Shown: positions 1 through 8,306 of the stretch, in pieces | Numbering within the stretch: position 1 is the stretch's first letter | Layout of the letters: every line of letters begins with the position of its first letter | Assembly: GCA_964013895.1 (NCBI GenBank) | Contig: CAXGYF010000017.1 | Span: 1-33,738, forward strand | Reading direction: 5' to 3' | Length of the DNA stretch: 33,738 nt | From: MedAcidi-G1 sp002713545 | Lineage (GTDB): Bacteria; Actinomycetota; Acidimicrobiia; Acidimicrobiales; MedAcidi-G1 | Program-made: the position numbers and the translations under genes | Notes under the pieces: model-generated | Database searches by the model: none | Seen by the model: the letters and a program-made list of their open reading frames with translations, nothing else | What the model was told of the DNA's origin: nothing

Positions 1-299
1 ACAACTGGAACATGGAATGAAAAACGCGCTGCCTTGCCGAGTTGGGTCAAAGCGGTTGTGGTGTTTTCGACCCTTATGGATGTTCCTTCTTTTGGATCTT
101 GTTCGGTTAAATATGCTGCGGCACCTAGCGAAAGAGCTTCCTCAATGTAGGAGTGACCATCTCTTTCTGAAATCAGTGGTATAAAAAGACACCCTGGTGT
201 TACTTTTCGAGAGTCCTGTGTAGCCGCTTGTATTACTTTCTCTTCACCTTTCAGCTCGCCAGATGCGACGTGTGCTATTTGTGAAGTGGTGAATTCCAT
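1..299 (-). CDS. murF: UDP-N-acetylmuramoyl-tripeptide--D-Ala-D-Ala ligase, N-terminal part
   Basis: Partial gene: about 99 codons are present and the rest lies beyond base 1. The translation begins MEFTTSQIAHVASGEL and contains DSRKVTPGCLF, RDGHSYIEEAL and GAAAYL, which match the N-terminal substrate-binding domain of MurF. The fragment ends at FHVPV, just before the expected ATP-binding GITGSNGKT loop. MurF adds the D-Ala-D-Ala dipeptide to the UDP-MurNAc-tripeptide in the cytoplasm. The ATG at 299 is preceded by GAAAG, and an in-frame stop lies just upstream. It lies 50 bases downstream of phnE on the same strand and may be co-transcribed. MurE has a similar N-terminus; the wording of the motif and ddl 4 kb away favour MurF. 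Confidence 0.8.
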   Translation of the reverse strand, partial: MEFTTSQIAHVASGELKGEEKVIQAATQDSRKVTPGCLFIPLISERDGHSYIEEALSLGAAAYLTEQDPKEGTSIRVENTTTALTQLGKAARFSFHVPV

Positions 300-349
300 G
301 TTTACATTCTTTCAGCAGTAAGTAAGACAGGTGGGTCACTTACAAATTT

Positions 350-2116
350 TTAAATAATTTTTCGTCTTATCCAAGTAGCAATAATCTCCACAAGAAAAAC
401 AACAACAAATATGCAGAAAATTATTCCACCTAAAGTTTCAAAATAGAGTCGCTTAGCTGCACTCATCAACAAAAAGCCAATACCGCCGCCGCCAACGATT
501 CCTAGAATCGTTGAACTTCTAATTGCAACATCAAGGAGGTATAAGGAGTGGCTAACCATAGATGGTGCAACCTGCGGCAAGACACCAGTAACTGATTCTT
601 GAAGTCTGTTCGCTCCTGTGGAGTTGACACCGTCTCGTATCCCCTGACGCGCTTCTTCAATGGAGTCAGCAAAAAGTTTTGTTATAAATCCAAACATGCC
701 AATTGCAAGAGCAAGGGTGCCGGTCTTAGGTCCAGGTCCTATTGCTGCTACGAAAATCACAGCCACCACTAGTTCCGGAACACATCTGACGAGCAACATG
801 AACAGCCGCGAAATTAAATATACGAATCTTCCGGGTGCAGTGTTGCTGGCAGCAAGAAAAGAAAAAGGGATCGCAAATAACAAAGCTATTCCAGTAGCAG
901 CAAAACCAATAGCGATAGTGTCGATCATGTCGCTGAAAAGTCGATCCGTGAACCATGACCAGTCGTTAGGTGTAAGTCGCGCTATAAAACTTGGAAGTTT
1001 TTGACTTCCATCGACTATTCTACTAGTCGCAATATCTGGAACGATTACAGAAATTATAAGAAGAGCAAAGAAAATTAAACCTATAGAGTTGACTTTAATT
1101 CTTTCTCGAGTCCATGGAGGAGTAAGAGATCTGGATATCTGACTCTCACTTTCTGATGCTTCTTTATTTGCAGACTTGTTAATCATCCAGTCTGCAATTT
1201 TTTTACCAGGACGTGCTGTTCCCCCCAAAAATAGCTGTGTCATCCTTCCCGGTTTTCCGGGTAGATCAGTTTCAGTTTTTCCTAGAAGTGCATGACGTGT
1301 AGTGGCCGAGAGTATCTCCAGAATAACTACTAGAACTACTATAAGAATTGTTATCCCAAGCAGTTCCTGATATCGAAGACTGCCCGCGTAACCGCGCAAA
1401 ATAAGCCCTATTCCTCCTGCTCCAACCCAGCCGAGAATTGGGGCAGATCTAAAATCGAGTTCAAGGCGATAAAGAGAAATAGAAATAACCGTTGGAACCA
1501 TCTGGCTCCAAATACCTGTATACAAATCCTGCAATGATCCTGCTCCTGTAGCGATCACACCTTCGCGAGGTCCGGGGTCAATTTCTTCCGCCGCATCTGT
1601 TATCAATTTGCCAATCATGCCTATCGAGTGAATACCAATAGCTAATAGTCCTGCAAGGACACCTATTCCATAGAGACGAACAAAACAAAGAGCAAAAACA
1701 AGCGCAGGTGTTGCTCTCGAAAAGACAACTATGGCACGGGCAAATGCTCGTACTGGAGCAAATGGCATAATGTTCCGAGCCGAAAGAAGACCAAGCGGGA
1801 TTCCAAGAACGAGACCTAACGCTGTTCCAGCAAAAGCTATGAAGAATGTATCCAGAGCTGCTTTAGTTATAACTGTGAAGTCTTCACTTGGAATAAATGG
1901 GGGAACCATTCGCGATAGTAAATTTTGTGTTTCAGGCCACCCTTCAAATATTTCTACAATTCCTCCCAAAGAAAGGTCGACTCTGTTTATAGACCAGGCA
2001 AGAAGCACAAAAATGGCTAAGACTGAGAACCAGAGTTGACCCCTCTGACGTGTCCAAGGCCTGGATACTTGTTCCGGGTAAGATACTTCTCTGTTTTTTA
2101 AATTTCGGGTGTTCAT
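350..2116 (-). CDS. phnE: Phosphonate-type ABC transporter permease, two PhnE domains fused in tandem
   Basis: A 588-residue membrane protein made of two homologous permease halves. Each half carries the cytoplasmic coupling (EAA-type) loop: GVIATGAGSLQDLY from about residue 186 and GVNSTGANRLQE from about 496. Each loop is followed by a matching stretch, FRSAPILGWVGAGGIG and IRSSTILGIVGGGGIG. A hydrophilic linker near residues 280-335 (NKSANKEASESES) joins the halves. Usual PhnE proteins have one such domain and dimerise; here one polypeptide would form the whole channel. It is last in the phnD-phnC-phnE order, 22 bases after phnC. The substrate could be phosphonate, phosphite or hypophosphite; the sequence does not decide. 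No C-P lyase or phosphonatase is seen nearby. Confidence 0.9.
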   Translation of the reverse strand: MNTRNLKNREVSYPEQVSRPWTRQRGQLWFSVLAIFVLLAWSINRVDLSLGGIVEIFEGWPETQNLLSRMVPPFIPSEDFTVITKAALDTFFIAFAGTALGLVLGIPLGLLSARNIMPFAPVRAFARAIVVFSRATPALVFALCFVRLYGIGVLAGLLAIGIHSIGMIGKLITDAAEEIDPGPREGVIATGAGSLQDLYTGIWSQMVPTVISISLYRLELDFRSAPILGWVGAGGIGLILRGYAGSLRYQELLGITILIVVLVVILEILSATTRHALLGKTETDLPGKPGRMTQLFLGGTARPGKKIADWMINKSANKEASESESQISRSLTPPWTRERIKVNSIGLIFFALLIISVIVPDIATSRIVDGSQKLPSFIARLTPNDWSWFTDRLFSDMIDTIAIGFAATGIALLFAIPFSFLAASNTAPGRFVYLISRLFMLLVRCVPELVVAVIFVAAIGPGPKTGTLALAIGMFGFITKLFADSIEEARQGIRDGVNSTGANRLQESVTGVLPQVAPSMVSHSLYLLDVAIRSSTILGIVGGGGIGFLLMSAAKRLYFETLGGIIFCIFVVVFLVEIIATWIRRKII

Positions 2117-2138
2117 TTTTTTCTGTTGATGTTAAAAG

Positions 2139-3008
2139 TCATGGCGATGAAGTTTCAGGTGTGTCTAGATACTCACTGGTTTTAGTTCCTTCAGGATCGA
2201 GTTGCTGATAAACGACCATGACATCTTCGTGTGATAAAGATTCGTCTACAGGAGTGTCAAGAACGATCTTCCCAGCGCGAAGACCTATTAAACGGTTAGC
2301 CCAACCCAACGCTAAATCGACCTGGTGGAGACTGCAAAGCACAGTTATGCCGTCCTCGATACAACATTGAACTAGTAGATCCATTACTTGACCTGAGATT
2401 TCAGGGTCAAGTGAAGCAACCGGTTCATCGGCTAAAACGATTTGAGGTTTCTGCATGAGAGTTCGAGCAATAGCTACTCGTTGCTGCTCTCCTCCAGAAA
2501 GAGTGTCGGTTCTTTGCCAAGCTTTATCAGCTAGTCCCACTCGTTCGAGTTGTTCAATAGCTTCGGTTCTCATGCTCTTTGAATACATAAGGGCACTGAT
2601 TCTCGGACCCCATATACGGCCCAATGCACCGCTGAGCACATTTTCTATACAGGTCAGTCTTCCAACAATGTTGAATTGCTGAAATACGAAACCTACATTT
2701 CTCCGTAATGATCTAAGTTCTTTTCGTGATAGAGAAGATACGTTCTCATCCAAAACGCTTGCGGAACCCTCTGTTGGCAGGTGAAGTCCATTTAAATGTC
2801 GAAGCAGTGTCGATTTACCTGATCCAGATAAACCAATTATGACGAGCAGTTGCCCTTTAGGCACCTTAAACGAAACTCCATCAAGGGCTCTGATTTTCCC
2901 GTTGTCGAATGTCTTAACCAGATCTGTGACTTCAACAGCGTTTACCCCTGGTGTTGTGGAATTTTCTTGTCTCACAACACCAGAGGATGCGCTTTTTCCG
3001 AACTTCAT
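2139..3008 (-). CDS. phnC: Phosphonate-type ABC transporter ATP-binding protein
   Basis: A 289-residue ATPase of the PhnC type that powers the importer. Walker A is GLSGSGKST at about residues 59-67, the Q-loop is FVFQQFN near 108-113, the ABC signature LSGGEQQRVAIAR begins at about 170, and Walker B VLADEP is near 191-196. An H-loop histidine follows in CSLHQVDLA. About 24 residues precede the usual PhnC start (VEVTDLVKTF), so the N-terminus is extended or a later start is used; no clear Shine-Dalgarno sequence precedes the ATG at 3008. It is 25 bases after phnD and 22 bases before phnE on the minus strand, a typical importer operon. Confidence 0.92.
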   Translation of the reverse strand: MKFGKSASSGVVRQENSTTPGVNAVEVTDLVKTFDNGKIRALDGVSFKVPKGQLLVIIGLSGSGKSTLLRHLNGLHLPTEGSASVLDENVSSLSRKELRSLRRNVGFVFQQFNIVGRLTCIENVLSGALGRIWGPRISALMYSKSMRTEAIEQLERVGLADKAWQRTDTLSGGEQQRVAIARTLMQKPQIVLADEPVASLDPEISGQVMDLLVQCCIEDGITVLCSLHQVDLALGWANRLIGLRAGKIVLDTPVDESLSHEDVMVVYQQLDPEGTKTSEYLDTPETSSP

Positions 3009-3033
3009 AACATTCAGGTGTTAATTCAGTCTA

Positions 3034-4053
3034 TTAATCACACTTACTTGCGCCGGTGACTTCGCAAACCTTTCGAATTCCGTCATAGAAGGAATCTGAT
3101 TTTGCTATATAACCCCAATCGTCTCGGAAACTACACGTGTTGTCATCCAGCGTGCCTGTGCAATATCCGTTTGCAAGAGCGTAATCAATATTTGCTTTTG
3201 TGGTCATAACTTCTTTAAATCGTGCAATGAAATCTGCTGGGAGTGTTTTTGTGTTTATAGCGGTTGGAGGACTTGCAATATATTCTGTCTTCCAAATGAT
3301 TCTAACATCCGCATTTTCAGGGTTCTGATCGTCATCCCCAACGTCATCGATTACGCCATTTATATCTCCACCATTCACAAGAATTCCAGGACCTCCGCTT
3401 TTGTCAACAAAGAACACGTCAGCTGCGAATCCTGCGTCACAGTCGCCATTAACAACACTGAGAACTGCAACATCGTGCCCACCAGCGAAAATTGGATCTA
3501 TATCAGTCGATGTTTCCGATGGGTCTATGCCGGCTGACAACAAACCTTCAGATGGGAACAAGAATCCTGATGTTGATCCTGGGTCAACGAAACAAACTTT
3601 TTTACCCTTAAGGTCATCAATGCCATTGATATCGCTACCAGGCTGAGTGACTAGGTAACTTCTATAGCCGGGTACTGCATTTGGATCATCCACCAAAACA
3701 CCAGCTACATCTAGTTCTGCTCCAGTCTGCGTTGCAAGAACATAAGAAAAACCACCGAACTGGGCAGCATCTACTCGTCCCGCTATAAGACCTTCGACAA
3801 GACCTGCATATTCAGAAGCCTCAAAAAAGTTGATCTTTTCAAGTCCATCGATTTCATCCGTGAGGATACTCATAGTTGTTTCATATAAAGTTGCAAGTTC
3901 ACCTGCATCTTCTGCCGGTACGGCACCAAAAGTTATTTCGCTTGGCCAAGCTGAGCTATCATCATCCGAGCCACATGCTGTAGTGACTGCAGCTAGTGTG
4001 AAAAACGTAAGCACAACTGCGAAAAACTTATTTATAAAAGTAGTTCTTCTCAT
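3034..4053 (-). CDS. phnD: Phosphonate/phosphite-type ABC transporter substrate-binding lipoprotein
   Basis: A 339-residue secreted binding protein. Residues 1-27 form a lipoprotein signal: a basic start MRR, a hydrophobic core, then AAVTTAC with the lipidated cysteine at about 27, followed by an acidic linker GSDDDSS. The mature part has the PhnD pattern ITFGAVPAED, GRVDAAQFGG and VDPGSTSGFLFPS, the last being the loop that holds the phosphorus oxyanion in this family. It is the first gene of the phn operon. The ATG is preceded by a strong AGGGGGGG ribosome-binding site. It faces ddl across 176 bases that should hold both promoters. The ligand (phosphonate, phosphite or hypophosphite) cannot be told from sequence alone. 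Confidence 0.9.
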   Translation of the reverse strand: MRRTTFINKFFAVVLTFFTLAAVTTACGSDDDSSAWPSEITFGAVPAEDAGELATLYETTMSILTDEIDGLEKINFFEASEYAGLVEGLIAGRVDAAQFGGFSYVLATQTGAELDVAGVLVDDPNAVPGYRSYLVTQPGSDINGIDDLKGKKVCFVDPGSTSGFLFPSEGLLSAGIDPSETSTDIDPIFAGGHDVAVLSVVNGDCDAGFAADVFFVDKSGGPGILVNGGDINGVIDDVGDDDQNPENADVRIIWKTEYIASPPTAINTKTLPADFIARFKEVMTTKANIDYALANGYCTGTLDDNTCSFRDDWGYIAKSDSFYDGIRKVCEVTGASKCD

Positions 4054-4083
4054 TATTTATTAACCCCCCCTAAAGGTAAAGAA

Positions 4084-4122
4084 TTTATACACACTCTCAT
4101 GCGTATGCATGTCTCTTGTCAA
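4084..4122 (-). promoter_or_regulatory. Possible phn promoter region with a small inverted repeat
   Basis: On the minus strand upstream of phnD there is TTGACA (4117-4122) and TATAAA (4084-4089). They are 27 bases apart, too far for an ordinary promoter, so they may not work together. Between them lies an inverted repeat CATGC-GTAT-GCATG (4098-4111), which could be an operator. I see no match to a Pho box I am sure of. Confidence 0.3.
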
Positions 4123-4217
4123 ACTAGAAGCAACTCATTTCTCTTATTTATTTTCATATTTAATCATTTGAGTTCATTTTGAGCTATAAGTGCCATCACC
4201 CCAAGCTTTTCTTCTCC

Positions 4218-4223
4218 TAACAT
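4218..4223 (+). promoter_or_regulatory. Leaderless -10 element of ddl
   Basis: TAACAT, then exactly six bases, then the ddl ATG at 4230. The spacing puts transcription start at the start codon. No Shine-Dalgarno sequence is present, and the upstream ATG at 4221 runs into a stop after three codons. Confidence 0.6.
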
Positions 4224-4229
4224 GTCAAG

Positions 4230-5312
4230 ATGAGCTCAAAGCGTTGTCTTCTTGTCTTATTTGGCGGTCGTAGTGCTGAACACAATGTGTCGTGTGTTTC
4301 TGCACGTCATGTTATTGAAGCTGCTGACCCTGAACTTTATGAAGTTATACCTGTGGGAATAGATAAAAGCGGAGACTGGCACCTTGCTGAAAAAGCTATT
4401 GAAGAGCTTAAGACGAATGAACTCAAAGAGAAGCTTGAACCGACCGGTCCTGCATGGAACCCCATCATCGAGTTGCAAAAACTAGGTTTTGAAAAAAACC
4501 TTGTTGTCTTCCCTTTACTTCACGGTCCTTTAGGCGAAGATGGAACTATTCAAGGCCTACTCGAAGTGGTAGATGTGCCTTACATAGGCAGTGGAGTTCT
4601 AGGTTCCGCTTTGGCCATGGATAAAATTGCCACAAAAGAAATGCTGACCCATCACAACATTCCACAAGCACTTTACCAAAGTGTGCATTCCAAACTATTT
4701 GAAGATTTAGATAGAGAAGGCATGGAATCAATGCTTTATGAATTATTTAATGAACTCGGGCCAATAGTTTTCGTTAAGCCTGCAAATTTAGGTTCCTCTA
4801 TAGGAGTGTCCAGAGCTAACGACCATGATTCATTAAAAAAAGCTCTCGAAAAAGCTTTCGCTTATGACGAATGGGTGATCGTCGAGGAAGCCATAGAGGG
4901 AAGAGAAATAGAGCTATCGGTTCTAGGTGACCTAGTTCCTCAAGTCTCACCTCCAGGTGAGATAAAACCTATGGGTGATTTCTATGATTACGTCGAAAAA
5001 TATGAAAGCGATAACGCTGAATTGATTGACGAACCAAACATTGAAGCAAATCTTGTTGTGGACCTGCAACAAATATCAGCCCGAGTTTTTTTAGCATTGC
5101 GTTGCTCTGGAATGGCGAGAGTAGATTTTTTCCTTCACCCTGAAAAAGGTCCAATACTTAATGAAGTAAATACCATCCCAGGCTTTACTCCCATTTCTAT
5201 GTACCCGAGACTCTGGCAAAAAGCTGGACTTTCATACTCGGGCCTAGTGGATCGCCTTGCAGATATAGCTATTGAAAGGTTTTCTAGAAAGCGTCGTAAT
5301 ACTGCTATCTAG
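4230..5312 (+). CDS. ddl: D-alanine--D-alanine ligase
   Basis: A 360-residue ATP-grasp ligase that joins two D-alanines for peptidoglycan. Visible motifs in order: LFGGRSAEHNVSCVSA at the N-terminus, PLLHGPLGEDGTIQG near residue 95, YIGSGVLGSALAMDK (residues about 116-130), FVKPANLGSSIGVSRA in the ATP-binding part, and the metal-binding LNEVNTIPGFTPISMYP near the C-terminus. The length is normal for the family. The start at 4230 is supported by a leaderless -10 element. Its product is the MurF substrate, and murF lies on the other side of the phn operon. Its 3' end overlaps the convergent tetR by 8 bases. Confidence 0.95.
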   Translation: MSSKRCLLVLFGGRSAEHNVSCVSARHVIEAADPELYEVIPVGIDKSGDWHLAEKAIEELKTNELKEKLEPTGPAWNPIIELQKLGFEKNLVVFPLLHGPLGEDGTIQGLLEVVDVPYIGSGVLGSALAMDKIATKEMLTHHNIPQALYQSVHSKLFEDLDREGMESMLYELFNELGPIVFVKPANLGSSIGVSRANDHDSLKKALEKAFAYDEWVIVEEAIEGREIELSVLGDLVPQVSPPGEIKPMGDFYDYVEKYESDNAELIDEPNIEANLVVDLQQISARVFLALRCSGMARVDFFLHPEKGPILNEVNTIPGFTPISMYPRLWQKAGLSYSGLVDRLADIAIERFSRKRRNTAI

Positions 5313-5922
5313 ACTGAGAGTAATCAGGATCTAAAGAAACTCTTAAAAATCTCATCAACTCTCGTCGTCTTATAGCCACAGGGCGAAGTGCCTGTTCTAT
5401 ACCAGCTGCTCTCAAAACTTCAATTTCTGTTGCTAATCCAACAACAGTTGAGTAAGCACTTAAAATTACTAACCTTGGGTCAGTTCGGCGCATCCTTCCA
5501 GCTCCAATTTCTGATTGCATCCACAAAGTTGCTCTATCCATGAGTGGGGTCATCAATATCTTTAATCTTTCTGAGCCAACAGATCCTGGTCTACTAACCT
5601 CTCTTAAGAGGCCGAGTAATAATGGTTCACGCAGGGCGAGTCGAAAAATCATTTTTGCTAGTGCTTCTATTCTTTCCCAACCTTTTAATTCACTGCTTAG
5701 AACTTCTTCAATTGAAGTAATTAGATTCCCTGCTGCTCTTTCAACTACTGCATTTAATAAACCTTTTTTGGTTGTGTAGTGGTAAAGAATGGTTTGTTTT
5801 CTTACTCCTAAAGACTTTGCGATTGCATCAAGCGAAGTGGCGTCAAAGCCGGATGTGCTGAAAGATTCCAATGCAACATCAAGAATTTTTTCTTTTGTTC
5901 CAAATTTTTCATACTTTTCCAT
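5305..5922 (-). CDS. TetR/AcrR-family transcriptional regulator
   Basis: A 205-residue repressor. The N-terminal helix-turn-helix spans residues about 8-55 (TKEKILDVALESFS, then LDAIAKSLGVRKQTILYHY), typical of TetR, and is followed by an all-helical ligand-binding domain. The gene is divergent from the reductase operon beginning at 5985. The 62 bases between them hold two inverted copies of TTACC-N4-GGTAA, a clear operator. By analogy with other divergent TetR pairs it should repress both itself and the operon, released by a ligand that is probably a pathway acyl-CoA, aldehyde or alcohol. The ligand is inference. Confidence 0.92.
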   Translation of the reverse strand: MEKYEKFGTKEKILDVALESFSTSGFDATSLDAIAKSLGVRKQTILYHYTTKKGLLNAVVERAAGNLITSIEEVLSSELKGWERIEALAKMIFRLALREPLLLGLLREVSRPGSVGSERLKILMTPLMDRATLWMQSEIGAGRMRRTDPRLVILSAYSTVVGLATEIEVLRAAGIEQALRPVAIRRRELMRFLRVSLDPDYSQSR

Positions 5923-5941
5923 CAGATACCGTTTCTTAATT

Positions 5942-5978
5942 ACTTACCGTTTGGTAAGTTTAACTTACCAAACGGTAA
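5942..5978. promoter_or_regulatory. Tandem TetR operator between tetR and the reductase operon
   Basis: TTACCGTTTGGTAAG (5944-5958), five bases TTTAA, then its perfect reverse complement (5964-5978). Each half is itself a palindrome: ACTTACC-GTTT-GGTAAGT (5942-5959) and TTACC-AAAC-GGTAA (5965-5978). The two centres are 21 bases apart, so two dimers could bind the same DNA face. A weaker third copy (ATACCGTTTCTTAA, 11 of 14 matching) lies at 5927-5940, next to the tetR start codon. The operator ends six bases before the first operon ATG, so binding would block both promoters. Confidence 0.9.
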
Positions 5979-5984
5979 ATAATA

Positions 5985-8306
5985 ATGATGATAAAACAAA
6001 ATTTATCCGGAAAGCGGATCGCTATTACTGGGGCAACAGGCTTTCTCGGTACTGCTCTGGTCGAACGATTGCTAAGTTCCATACCAGACTGTGAACTTCT
6101 CCTACTTGTACGTCCTGGTAGAAGAGGTGCAGAAAAACGAGCAGAAAGAGACATACTGCGTAACGATGCGTTCAATAATCTTCGTGAAAAACTAGGCAAT
6201 GACGGTTTTAACGAATTATGTGAAAAAAGAGTTAAAGCAATACCAGGAGATGTAGGCGTAGATGGTTTAGGGCTTGATGAAAACGGCCTACTCGAACTGG
6301 CTAAATGTGACTTGTTTATTCATTCCGCAGCAGTAGTAAGTTTTGATTCACCTTTAGATCAAGCAGTGGAAGTTAACCTCCTTGGGCCGGTTCGTATCGC
6401 CCAAACCCTAAATGAACTCGCTATTTCACCGCACCTCGTTTCCATCTCCACTTGTTATGTCGCAGGAAGCAGACGAGGAGCGGCACCTGAAGAACCCGTA
6501 GACGCTAGCCCATTTTTTGTTGACGTTGATTGGAAAATTGAAGTAGATGCAGCAAGAAGAACAAGACAAGAATCAGAAACTGCTAGTCGAACTCCTGAAC
6601 GGCTGGAGGAATTTCGTAAAAAAGCCCGTGAGGAACTCGGGGGTGCGGGTGTCCCTGCGCTTGCGTCAAAAACTGAACAGTTACGCTCACGTTGGGTTGA
6701 TGACCGAATGGCCGAAGCCGGCCGTTCACGCGCACATTCTTTAGGATTTCCGGATGCCTATGCCTACACGAAAGCATTAGGAGAAATTGCTCTTCGCGAA
6801 ACCGCTCTCTCCATTCCTATAAGCATCGTGAGGCCCTCAATTATTGAATCCGCCCTAGCGGAACCCTTTCCGGGCTGGATAAGGGGTTTTCGAATGGCTG
6901 AACCTGTGATTATTTCCTACGCAAGAGGACTACTAAAAGACTTTCCCGGAATCCCTGAAGGAACAATCGACGTAATACCGGTAGATCTGGTCACAGCCGC
7001 TATTTGTGCAGTTGCCGCAAGAGGTCCGGTTGAACAGCCCGATATTATCCAAATAGCATCAGGGAGCATCAACCCCCTTAGATACGGACATCTATTTGAT
7101 CTCGTTCGTGCATGGTTCACACAACACCCTGTCTATGACGAAATCGGCCAGCCTATTACCGTGCCCGGTTGGGATTTTCCCGGTATCAGCAAGGTTAGAA
7201 AACAACTTGAAAGAGGACAAACACTTTTAAGCAAAACACAAAAAGCTTTTGACCAGCTCCCGATTAGAGGTTCTAGGGCCGATGTGATTGCAAAGCTTGA
7301 AGAACAACGCGACCAGATCGAAAAAGCACTGGGCTACGTGGATCTGTATGGGGCTTACGTCGAATGTCAAGCCATCTACGGACTGGAAAACCTGCTCGAA
7401 CTTTGGGACTCTTTAGATGAAGAAGACAAAAAAGATTTCTGTTTTGACCCTAGAGTCATCGACTGGAACCAATACGCAAACGAAATTCACCTACCCTCAG
7501 TAGTTAAAGCCGGCAGAGTTCCCATGACTCCCCCTTCAAAGAAAGGCCAAGATCGAGAGACGCGTTTAAGAAGCCAAATACTTTCACCAGATCGACATAT
7601 TGCCGCTTTCGATTTGGAAAACACTCTTATTGCTTCAAACGTAGTTGCTTCTTTTGCCTGGCTTGCGAGTAGAAGACTCAGCAGCGCTGAACGCATCCGT
7701 CTAGTAATAAAAACCTTGGCGGAAGCACCTCAACTGCTTTCTTTGGACAAACAAGATCGAGGTGATTTCTTACGCCATTTCTATAGACGTTATGAAGGAG
7801 CTCCAATTTCTCAAATTTCTGAAGATTCAGCCGAACAATTTAGCGACCTGATACTTTCGAAATCTTTTCCTGAAGGAATTCGCAGAGTTAGGGAGCATAG
7901 AAATTTGGGGCATAAAACTGTTCTCATAACCGGAGCCTTAGATTTTATAGTTGAACCACTTAAACCTCTGTTCGATGACATAATTTGCCCGAAACTGGGA
8001 CAAGACGGCGACTCTTATGATGGCCGATTAGTAGATGTGCCTCCTACAGGTGAATCTAGATATCAGGCATTAGCAGACTACGCAACCGCAAATAAACTCG
8101 ACCTAAGAGAATCAATCGCTTATGCCGATTCCGCCAGTGACCTTCCCATGTTAGAGGCAGTTGGTTTTCCAGTTGCGGTAAACCCCGAGGTACGTTTAGC
8201 CAGTATCGCTAGAAAACGCGGATGGCTGGTTGAGAATTTTGGCAAATCTCCCGGAATAAACAACAAAATTTTACCATTAGCACCACGCAGAAGGAGTGGA
8301 CAATGA
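5985..8306 (+). CDS. Fatty acyl-CoA reductase-like SDR fused to a HAD-IB phosphatase-like domain
   Basis: A 773-residue two-domain protein. Residues about 8-380 form an extended SDR of the male-sterility/acyl-CoA reductase type: NAD(P)-binding GATGFLG (16-22), SISTCYVAG (153-161) and catalytic YAYTK (259-263). A helical linker (about 400-530) leads to a HAD-IB domain: motif I DLENT (543-547), motif II LITGA with Thr 649, and motif IV ADSASD (714-719). Two HAD positions differ from the norm: Glu 545 where Asp is usual, and Arg 692 where the motif III Lys is expected, so phosphatase activity is doubtful. The likely reaction is NAD(P)H reduction of a fatty acyl-CoA. Two ATGs (5985, 5988) stand next to the operator with no Shine-Dalgarno sequence. 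First gene of the operon; overlaps the next by ATGA. Confidence 0.85.
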   Translation: MMIKQNLSGKRIAITGATGFLGTALVERLLSSIPDCELLLLVRPGRRGAEKRAERDILRNDAFNNLREKLGNDGFNELCEKRVKAIPGDVGVDGLGLDENGLLELAKCDLFIHSAAVVSFDSPLDQAVEVNLLGPVRIAQTLNELAISPHLVSISTCYVAGSRRGAAPEEPVDASPFFVDVDWKIEVDAARRTRQESETASRTPERLEEFRKKAREELGGAGVPALASKTEQLRSRWVDDRMAEAGRSRAHSLGFPDAYAYTKALGEIALRETALSIPISIVRPSIIESALAEPFPGWIRGFRMAEPVIISYARGLLKDFPGIPEGTIDVIPVDLVTAAICAVAARGPVEQPDIIQIASGSINPLRYGHLFDLVRAWFTQHPVYDEIGQPITVPGWDFPGISKVRKQLERGQTLLSKTQKAFDQLPIRGSRADVIAKLEEQRDQIEKALGYVDLYGAYVECQAIYGLENLLELWDSLDEEDKKDFCFDPRVIDWNQYANEIHLPSVVKAGRVPMTPPSKKGQDRETRLRSQILSPDRHIAAFDLENTLIASNVVASFAWLASRRLSSAERIRLVIKTLAEAPQLLSLDKQDRGDFLRHFYRRYEGAPISQISEDSAEQFSDLILSKSFPEGIRRVREHRNLGHKTVLITGALDFIVEPLKPLFDDIICPKLGQDGDSYDGRLVDVPPTGESRYQALADYATANKLDLRESIAYADSASDLPMLEAVGFPVAVNPEVRLASIARKRGWLVENFGKSPGINNKILPLAPRRRSGQ

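Noticed and set aside
660..1004. Plus-strand ORF of 114 codons inside phnE
   Set aside because: It lies fully antisense to the well-supported permease and its composition follows the reverse of that gene; no ribosome-binding site or family resemblance.
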